Shown here piece after piece: positions 32,276 to 39,100 of a stretch of DNA of 64,000 nucleotides. The notes beneath the pieces were generated by a model, which did no database searches, was not told where the DNA came from, and was given only the letters and a program-made list of their open reading frames with translations. Each line of letters opens with the position of its first letter. The first letter of the stretch is position 1. The stretch comes from an uncultured Eubacteriales bacterium. Its GTDB lineage: Bacteria; Bacillota; Clostridia; Christensenellales; Aristaeellaceae. The stretch covers positions 1-64,000 of the forward strand of contig CADASI010000002.1 of assembly GCA_902790525.1 (NCBI GenBank). The letters are read 5' to 3'. Both the position numbers and the translations under genes were made by a program.

Positions 32276-32427
32276 TGTAAGTTTGTAAGGATAAGCCAGA
32301 ACCATTGAAAATACGGGCGTTTTCAGCCTTACAGACAATGTAAGGGCTTTGTAAGATGTAAGGCCGATTTCCTTACATTGATTCTTTGTAAGGTAGAATG
32401 TAAGGCGAATGTAAGAGCCTTTGTAAG
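32276..32427. repeat. Cluster of eleven TGTAAG hexamers (iteron-like, partly helically phased)
   Basis: TGTAAG occurs at 32276, 32284, 32339, 32350, 32357, 32387, 32399, 32410 and 32422, and its complement CTTACA at 32328 and 32372. The last four are spaced 12, 11 and 12 bp, close to one helix turn. The 350 bp between the holin and the operon promoter has no credible gene. Upstream of the cluster (32165-32265) lie GC/AT alternating sequence and a small hairpin (GTAAA/TTTAC). It may be a regulatory array or a phage origin. Confidence 0.6.
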
Positions 32428-32430
32428 CCC

Positions 32431-32465
32431 AAAACAAAAAAAAACGCGGACGCCGAAGCGCCCGC
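32431..32465 (-). terminator. Terminator after the holin gene
   Basis: On the minus strand GCGGGCGC-TTCG-GCGTCCGC (32465-32446), a UUCG-capped stem with one G-T pair, is followed by a run of T. It ends the late operon. Confidence 0.88.
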
Positions 32466-32477
32466 GCAGCCTTATGG

Positions 32478-32927
32478 TTACTTACTATCGGGAGGGTGAT
32501 CTTCCCCGTCCTTGTCGCTCTTCTCACGCATCGTTTCCAGGGCCTTCAGGATGAAGGCAGGATAGGGCACGTCCATCAACGCAGTATTTTCAAGGATGGA
32601 AATGCCTTCGTTCGCAGTATAGTACATCGCGGCGGCCAGCCGGAAAGCGTGATTTGTGTTGCCCAGGGCCGCGTCAAGCAGCGCCGCGATCAGCACCATG
32701 CAGCAGATAAAGCCCTTGCGGACGAGCCCGTCAAAGCCTGCTTTGCTGGACACAGCGCCGGTTTCGGATTTCGGCGATCTTCCTCGCCAGGCAACGGCCA
32801 GGCCGGTCAGATAGTCGATCACCATAAGGCACGCCAGTACGGTCAGCATCACGTCCCACTCTCCCAAAAAGCCCGCAACGGCACCAGCGATGCCAGCGAG
32901 CCATTTTACGATTTTATCCCACGTCAT
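32478..32927 (-). CDS. Phage holin (holin_4 / toxin-secretion type)
   Basis: A 149-residue membrane protein with helices at about 10-30, 32-50, 73-92 and a further hydrophobic stretch. The segment DVMLTVLACLMVIDYLTGLA followed by AWRG, then SSKAGFDGLVRKG, is the signature of the TcdE/UtxA-type holin family. It makes holes in the membrane that let the endolysin out at lysis. It follows the endolysin gene by 16 bp. Confidence 0.88.
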   Translation of the reverse strand: MTWDKIVKWLAGIAGAVAGFLGEWDVMLTVLACLMVIDYLTGLAVAWRGRSPKSETGAVSSKAGFDGLVRKGFICCMVLIAALLDAALGNTNHAFRLAAAMYYTANEGISILENTALMDVPYPAFILKALETMREKSDKDGEDHPPDSK

Positions 32928-32943
32928 CTTGATACCCTCCTTC

Positions 32944-33975
32944 TTAGACCAGCCGGGAATATTTCCCGGACACCCAGGCGCTCACGCCCTTATGCTCGAC
33001 GCGGTGCCAGCCGTTCTCGGCGGTCTGGCCCTGGTACGGCAGCCTGTCGCCGCTGTGCGCCACGCCCACATCCTTGTAATCCGTGCCGGGACCCAGGCGT
33101 ATGAAGCACTTTTTCCCGGTCTGGATCTCGACGAACTTTGCCACCGAAGGATCAGCCGCCGGGGACTTCCCCGCCAGCGCATCGGACAGCGCCCGGTGTG
33201 TAGCCGCGTCGTACTTGCCGGTCACGGTTACGCCGTGATCTTCCTGGAACTTCCGAACCGCCATTTCGGTGCAATCACCGAACTCGCCGTCCGCGCCATA
33301 GCTGCCCAGATCATAGCCCAGGGAGATGAGCGCCGACTGCATCGCCTTGACATCATCGCCCTCGGTATAGTTGGACAGCTCACGATCCCCCAGATTCACC
33401 GTCGCCGGGGCGGGCGCTTCGCCGGTGCCGGTCACGACGGAATAATCCACGGAGCCGTAGCCGTCAATATAGGTGCTGGACAGGCTGTAAGACTTGCGCT
33501 TGACGCCGCCACCGTTGGTGACAAGGCTGGATGCGCCGGAGGTATTACCCTCGATGGTGTAAACCTTGGAGCTGTCCACCTTGTAGACGATTCCCACATG
33601 CCCGATCCGACCCTTTGCGGAGCTGTAAAAATAAATTACGTCTCCGCGCTTCGGCTTGCCCTTGCCCCTCTTGATGTACCTGTTCCGCTTCTTGAAGGCG
33701 CTGGAACCGGTGGGGGTGTAATTCGTCCAGGTGTAAATCAGCTTCTTGGCCGTTTCCAGGCCAAACGCCTTGATGAACACCCAATCCACGAACGCCTGAC
33801 ACCACTGTGCGCTGATCGAGCCGACGCCCGTCCAGGCTTTCAGATCGCGGTTATACTTGGTATAATTCGCGCTGCCTGCGTTCGCGGTCTTGTTGTCGAG
33901 GTCTTTGTTGGATTTCTTCTCAAGATAACCCAGCTCGGCCTCTGCCGTAGAAATGAGCTTATCTACCGCGTTCAT
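32944..33975 (-). CDS. Endolysin: CHAP-type peptidase with peptidoglycan-binding and SH3 domains
   Basis: A 343-residue lysin. The N-terminal CHAP-like amidase/endopeptidase has its Cys in AQWCQAFVDWVF (about 58) and its His in GRIGHVGIVYK (about 125). A peptidoglycan-binding helical domain follows (VKAMQSALISLGYDLGSYGA, about 205-270). An SH3-type domain ends the protein (FIRLGPGTDYKDVGVAHSGD). It cuts host peptidoglycan at the end of infection. Confidence 0.9.
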   Translation of the reverse strand: MNAVDKLISTAEAELGYLEKKSNKDLDNKTANAGSANYTKYNRDLKAWTGVGSISAQWCQAFVDWVFIKAFGLETAKKLIYTWTNYTPTGSSAFKKRNRYIKRGKGKPKRGDVIYFYSSAKGRIGHVGIVYKVDSSKVYTIEGNTSGASSLVTNGGGVKRKSYSLSSTYIDGYGSVDYSVVTGTGEAPAPATVNLGDRELSNYTEGDDVKAMQSALISLGYDLGSYGADGEFGDCTEMAVRKFQEDHGVTVTGKYDAATHRALSDALAGKSPAADPSVAKFVEIQTGKKCFIRLGPGTDYKDVGVAHSGDRLPYQGQTAENGWHRVEHKGVSAWVSGKYSRLV

Positions 33976-34001
33976 CCGTTGATACTCCTTTCGCGTAATA
34001 T

Positions 34002-34034
34002 AAAAAAGCCCATGACATTTGTCATAGACTTTTT
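34002..34034. terminator. Terminator between the DGR reverse transcriptase and the lysis genes
   Basis: AAAAAAG...ATGAC-ATTT-GTCAT...CTTTTT forms a stem with A/T ends that can act in both directions, between the stop of the reverse transcriptase (34047) and the endolysin (33975). Confidence 0.6.
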
Positions 34035-34046
34035 CACGATATTCAG

Positions 34047-35183
34047 TTATGCCGTTTCCGGCGGCGGTGCCCAGATGAACAACCAGTCGTATAAAGCGCC
34101 CAGGCGCTTGATTGTTCGGTGGGCGTTGAAGTTTCGGGCGTAAGCCCGCCAGCTCTGCCAGGATTGGTAAACATCCGCGATTGTCAGCTTACCGGCGTAA
34201 TACATCTTTTGAAACCGCTTCAGCTTTCGGCGCATCCTCACGATGCTCCGCCGGTGTAGCTTCTTGACGACCTTCCCACTTGGGAGCAGATAGAACCTGA
34301 CCTTCAGGAAGGTAAACCCGTGGGACAGTTTTATGATCTGCGTCTTTTTCTCGTTCAGCGTGATCTCCAGATCGTCACAGATGGCCCGTATGCCGTCCAG
34401 AATGGCCTGTAAGACGGCTTTGTCGCGGTGGATGACATATCCATCATCCATATACCGGCCATAGCCACGGACGCCCCAAACGTCCTTGATGTAATGGTCA
34501 AGTCGGTTCGCCGACGCGAGGGCGAAAATCTGACTGATCTGACTGCCCAGGCCGACGCCCACGTCGCCGAAGGCGTCAATGAAATGCTCGGTGAGTCGGA
34601 TGATCCTTTCGTCAGTGAACTCCCGGCGCAAAATGCCCTTTATCAGTCTGTGGGAAACCCGGTCAAAGAATTTGGAAAAGTCAAAGGTGAGGACATATCC
34701 CTCCTGACCGTGTTTCCGATAATGCTCATGAAGGTGCTGAGTCAGTCGATTCGCCGCGAATGTGTAACCCTTGTTCTCCATACTCGCGCCGTTGTCATAG
34801 ACAAAGGTTCGCGTCAACAGGGGAACCAGGGCGAAATCACAAAGGCAACGCTGCACCACGCGCTCCTCTATGACAACGCTTCGGATGTGGCGTTGCTTGC
34901 CGCGCTCCATGATGTCAAATTCATAGAAGCCCTTGCTCTTAAACTTGCCCGCGTGGAGCTGCTTGTAGGTCTGAAGCACGTTCAGCGGTGCCTGAGTGAT
35001 GTACTTTTGCACAGACGCTTTCCACGCGACATTGCGCCTGCACTTCTTATAGGCTTGATAGAGGTGGGTATAAGAAAATACCCAATCAAAGGAATCATGG
35101 CAAGCAAAGCGCCGGGCCTTTTTCTCGGCCCTGCGCTGTTTACGCCGTTGGAATCGTGCCTCCCGGCGCTCTTCGCTTGTCAT
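34047..35183 (-). CDS. DGR reverse transcriptase
   Basis: A 378-residue reverse transcriptase. It copies the template repeat RNA into cDNA with random bases opposite adenines. Visible RT motifs: FDFSKFFDRVSH (domain 3), VGLGSQISQIFALA (domain 4, the [IVL]GxxxSQ form typical of DGR enzymes), and GYGRYMDDGYVIH with the catalytic YMDD. A thumb with KVVKKLHRRSIVRMRRKLKR follows. There is no maturase or endonuclease domain, so it is not a group II intron enzyme. The ATG at 35183 is preferred (GAAGGTG upstream). It lies 240 bp downstream of the template repeat. Confidence 0.95.
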   Translation of the reverse strand: MTSEERREARFQRRKQRRAEKKARRFACHDSFDWVFSYTHLYQAYKKCRRNVAWKASVQKYITQAPLNVLQTYKQLHAGKFKSKGFYEFDIMERGKQRHIRSVVIEERVVQRCLCDFALVPLLTRTFVYDNGASMENKGYTFAANRLTQHLHEHYRKHGQEGYVLTFDFSKFFDRVSHRLIKGILRREFTDERIIRLTEHFIDAFGDVGVGLGSQISQIFALASANRLDHYIKDVWGVRGYGRYMDDGYVIHRDKAVLQAILDGIRAICDDLEITLNEKKTQIIKLSHGFTFLKVRFYLLPSGKVVKKLHRRSIVRMRRKLKRFQKMYYAGKLTIADVYQSWQSWRAYARNFNAHRTIKRLGALYDWLFIWAPPPETA

Positions 35184-35423
35184 GTGTTCACCTTCGATCA
35201 AAGAACACTAATGCTCCGTCCGGCTGTCGGGTGGTTACATATAGCCGTATAAGGTCACTGAGCATGAAATAGCGGATTACCACCAACCGCTACCATGCAA
35301 GCAGCGTCCGCTCAGACCTATCAGAACATCTATTTACCCGCTTTTCCGCAGGAAGGTCATGCGCTCCTTCTCTCCACTTTGCGCTGATTTCGCCGTATAG
35401 GTTACTTTGTCGGACAAGAGAGG

Positions 35424-35544
35424 AGCCGAGGGCCACCCCGCCGCTGTTGTTCGCATTGTTGTTGTTGTTACTGCCGTCAGAATTGACATTGTTGAAATTG
35501 TTATTGTTGTTGGCAGAGCGCAACCACCACCAGGCAGCGGAGCC
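35424..35544 (-). repeat. DGR template repeat (TR)
   Basis: This 121 bp non-coding segment matches the variable repeat at 36183-36303 at every non-adenine position. Read on the minus strand it has 33 adenines, mostly in 15 AAC/AAT codons (positions corresponding to the variable part). Such codons cannot mutate to stops when adenines change. An open frame of Asn-rich sequence runs through it but is not a gene. It lies between avd and the reverse transcriptase, the usual DGR position. Confidence 0.96.
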
Positions 35545-35560
35545 TCTTACAGCACATAAC

Positions 35561-35968
35561 CTAAGAGGGTAAGTCCTTATACCGTTCTCTATCCTTCTTC
35601 AGCGTGCCCTTTACGAGACGGATCTCCTTTTCCACGATGTCCAGCCAGAATTTCATCTTGTCGCCTTCGATGCCAAAGAGCTCGTTGGCGACTTCGATTT
35701 GAGAAACCATGCTGTTCAGCTCCGCGTTCGCCCGCAACAGGTAATCCCGCCGCATCTGAACTTCGTGCTGATTCACTGGATAGACGGAGTTGGCGCACTT
35801 CACATACTCATGCACCCGTGTAGCCATCTCCGCCAGCGGTTGGCTCACATAGAAGGTGTACCTCTTCGGAAAGCCGACGCATTTCTGGATCGTGTGGATT
35901 TGGAGTTGCCGCGCCGTGTGGATGAACTCCATTTCGGATTCACCACGCTTGCTTTTGATGACAGACAT
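35561..35968 (-). CDS. avd: DGR accessory variability determinant (Avd, four-helix bundle)
   Basis: A 135-residue basic, all-helical protein, which is the size and character of Avd. It includes FIHTARQLQIHTIQKCVG, PKRYTFYVSQPLAEMATRVH, and KFWLDIVEKEIRLVKGTLKK. Avd binds the reverse transcriptase and template RNA and is needed for mutagenic cDNA synthesis. It sits between the target gene and the template repeat. The ATG at 35968 has a run of ten G (35986-35977 on the minus strand) as its ribosome site. Assignment is by size, composition and position. Confidence 0.85.
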   Translation of the reverse strand: MSVIKSKRGESEMEFIHTARQLQIHTIQKCVGFPKRYTFYVSQPLAEMATRVHEYVKCANSVYPVNQHEVQMRRDYLLRANAELNSMVSQIEVANELFGIEGDKMKFWLDIVEKEIRLVKGTLKKDRERYKDLPS

Positions 35969-36001
35969 CCGGCATACCCCCCCCCCGTATCGGTTCGCAG
36001 A

Positions 36002-36037
36002 CGCTATTATATCACACGAATATTGAGGATAATAGCG
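36002..36037. repeat. 9 bp inverted repeat upstream of avd, with a possible -10 box
   Basis: CGCTATTAT (36002-36010) and ATAATAGCG (36029-36037) are perfect complements 18 bp apart. The minus strand reads TATAAT within the left arm, so this could be a promoter for avd and the reverse transcriptase. No good -35 box is seen. Confidence 0.35.
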
Positions 36038-36053
36038 TAAGGTCAAAAATCTC

Positions 36054-36081
36054 AAAAAATTTTCGCCGCTTACGCGGCGAA
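36054..36081 (-). terminator. Terminator between the DGR target gene and avd
   Basis: On the minus strand TTCGCCGC-GTAA-GCGGCGAA (36081-36062) is followed by a T-run. It would separate late expression of the tail protein from expression of the DGR machinery. Confidence 0.75.
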
Positions 36082-36085
36082 TGGG

Positions 36086-36153
36086 CGGGCCTTCGGCCCG
36101 ATTGGGCTGACGCTCGGCATATCTTTGTCCTTCCGGCCCCACAAGGGGGCCGG
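36086..36153. repeat. GC-rich hairpins downstream of the DGR variable repeat
   Basis: CCGGCCCC-ACAAG-GGGGCCGG (36133-36153), an 8 bp perfect stem with a 5-base loop, lies 29 bp past the end of the variable repeat. A second hairpin, CGGGCC-TTC-GGCCCG, is at 36086-36100. In the Bordetella phage DGR an 8 bp GC-rich hairpin just past the variable repeat is needed for efficient target recognition; the first hairpin here matches that in size and place. Confidence 0.7.
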
Positions 36154-36171
36154 ATTGTTAAGATATTGGGA

Positions 36172-39100
36172 TTATAAACAGAAGCCGAGGGCCACCCCGC
36201 CGCTGCTGGACGCACCGCTGCTGGTGTAACTGCCGCCAGAATAGACATCGAGGAAATTGGCAAGGTTGGCGGCAGAGCGCAACCACCACCAGGCAGCGGA
36301 GCCGGAGCCGACCTTCTTCTTGATCCGACTGGTGTTATCCGGGAAAGCCGTGGAATAGCGCGGGCCCTGCGTCTCGTAATACTGAGACGTTCCATCAAAC
36401 ATCTCATGGCGAGACGGAATCCAGACATCTTCAGTCGTAGCCACATCGTTTACAGCCTGCTCGGGCGACGCCTGATAGATGCGCGTGTACTTCGTGACTT
36501 CCTTAATCGCGTTGCGCACGTTGGCGGGAATCAAAGGCTTGATAGTTTCTTTCAGGTAAGACCGCATCTCGCACTTTTCCCAGCCGCCCAGCGAGCCGGT
36601 GCCCTCGGTGCCCGCCGAATAACTCGGATTCATACGATGGTCGGTTGCGAGGAGCTCCTTGCTGACGAGGGAATACTTGGCCGTTCCACCACCTGCTGCA
36701 AGTGCATCCACTTCCTGCCCGACGATCTGCATGTTCACGATGCCCTGAGCGCCCAGGTCAAGCGGCTTGTAATTGCCGGGCTTGTATGCGGCGGTGCCGT
36801 TTGCGATCTTTGTGAGAATCGTGTCCCAGCTATCCGTGATCTCCTCGTCAAACCAGGTTTGCGGAGCCTGGAATACCGCCGTATAGGTTGTGTTCGCCTG
36901 AATGCCCGACAGGGCGGGGCTCCACCCGGTAAAGGTGTAATCGTTACCCCTGGACGAAACGGGCGTAGCGCCGCCATAGGTCGGCGTGGTGCCCTGCGGA
37001 ACGTTGTTCTGGGTGTAGAGGGTCGTTCCACCGTCTGCGGCAGCCAGCACGAACGTCGCCGTATAGGTCGGGATGTACGTTGCCGTATAGGTAGCGTTGC
37101 CCGTGACCGTGGTGATTGCGGGTGTCCAGCCGGTCGCCGTCTGCCCGTCCTTCGTCGGCATCGCCTGTCCCCAGGAAGGCGTCGCACCGTAGGCCAGGGT
37201 ATCAGTCCTCAGCGTGGTGCTCGCATCGTTCTTCCAGGTGATCGTGTACGTCCGCACCGTCCGGCTGTACGCCGCATAAACCGTCTTATCGACGGTCACA
37301 TTGTCGGTGCATCCACTCGTCGCCGTCTGCGCGTCGGTACTCGTCGCCCAGCCCGCCGCCGTGTAGCTATACTGCGCCGTGCTCGTTCTGGACGGCACGG
37401 ACGGGAGGGCCGATTGCGCCACGCCGTCAACATAGGTCACAGTGCCCACGGTGGAGCCGCCGTCCCACGTTTTCAGCGTCAAAACCGCAGAGGTATGATC
37501 CGCGACGACGCTCAAATAGGGGTAATTTGCCACCCTTTCGCCGATAGCGGCGCTCTCCTGGCCGGACAGCGTGGCCGTGTGGATGGTGCCCGAAATCTGC
37601 GCCTTTTCCATGTTGTTGCCGAACTCGTCCAGGCCACGCATGGAATCCAGCTTATCGAAGATGGCAAGGATCTCGGCGGCGTTTGTCGCTTCCCAGGCGA
37701 CACCGATCAACCGCACGCGGGAGGCCGCCGGGATCGCGTTCAGAATCGTCTTGCTGTTCACGGCGGCGCTGACATTCTCCAGCCAAAGCGTCGAAATGCT
37801 GGCATAGGAGGGGATCGTCAAAGCGGTAATCGCTTTCTGATTGCGAATGGTCAGGTTGGTCACGCTGGCGGGCAGACTCAGCGTTTTCAGAATGCCGCCG
37901 TTGGGCAGCTCCAGGCCGGTGATCGCCGTGCCGTCAAAGTAGACGTGCTCGATGTTGACGCAGCCGGAAATATCAACGCTCTTCATGTCGCCCGTGCCGA
38001 GGCCGGAACAGTTGCGGACATCCAGTGTCCGAAGGAGAACGTTGTTGCCCAGGTACAGCTCCTTCAGGTTGCCGTTGTCGTAGCTGACAGAATTGTCGCC
38101 GAGCTTGATGCTGGACAGCTTCGTCGCCTTGCTGAAGTCGGCGAAACCGACCTTCAAGCCGGACAGATCGCCCACGGAGGCCAACTGCGACGCCGAGTAA
38201 ATGTAAATCTCGGTATCGTTTACGCTATCCAGGGGGCAGATCAGCGTGTAAGCCGTGTTCCGCGTGCCCCTTGTCTGAAGCAGATAGGAGCCGTACTTCA
38301 CCGAGGCATACACGTCGGCGTAGGGCGTGACGGTCACGTTGTCCTTGGCGTAACCGCGAAGCTGGATCACGTCGCTCAGGGCGTCACCGGCGTTATACTT
38401 GCTGTCCATATACCTGAACCGATTATACAGCCACCATTTGCGCTGTTCGGCCTTGCTACCCTGAAGCATGGCAAGGTAAGCGCCGGAGCCGTCATCAATC
38501 AGCGGGGCCAGATACTTGAACCAGGCGTCCTCGTTGAAGATCGCCTCGCCCCACTTGTCCTGGTGGGCTTCAAACGCGGCCTCCACCCGCGTATAGGACA
38601 GAACGCCCCTGCTCCGCAAAGTCTGATACATGGACTTGATCTCCGCGCCGAAAGCGTCCCGGAGATTGATCCACATGACGCTCTGCTGGCCGTTGAACAC
38701 GTCCGCGCCGCTGGAAAGGGTATCGGTATCCTCCAGATTGTAGGAGAACACCAACGCGCCCTCATTGTTGATGCCCAGAGCGGTATCGAAGTCGTAAGGC
38801 AGCCAGCACCACTTGTCGCCGCCGATCTGCGACGGGAAAGCATTCTTCGCCCTGCTATCCACCATCAGGAACAACTCCGTGAAGAGGTAATAGAACATGG
38901 CGCTGTTCATTTCAAAGTGGTCAGGCGCTTCGGTCTTGAACTTTGCCAGGCGATAGGCGGCGTTGTCCACGGTATGCGTGGTGCCGTCCACGTCTGTGTA
39001 GCCCTCACTCAGCGCATCGCCGGTGGCGGCGCTCTGGTCGGTGGACTTCAGCCAGGCGGCCAGCGCCGCGAGCTTCGTCGAATCCGTATAGGCCGGGTCG

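Noticed and set aside
32261..32527. 88-residue minus-strand frame across the TGTAAG cluster
   Set aside because: It has no ribosome site, overlaps the terminator and the holin end, and its composition comes from the repeats.
34047..35183. Group II intron or retron reverse transcriptase
   Set aside because: No maturase domain, intron ends or msr-msd structure; the TR/VR pair and the GxxxSQ motif identify a DGR.
35290..35523. Open frame coding for an Asn-rich protein
   Set aside because: It is the translation of the DGR template repeat. The Asn runs come from AAC/AAT codons that serve as mutable adenines; no ribosome site is present.
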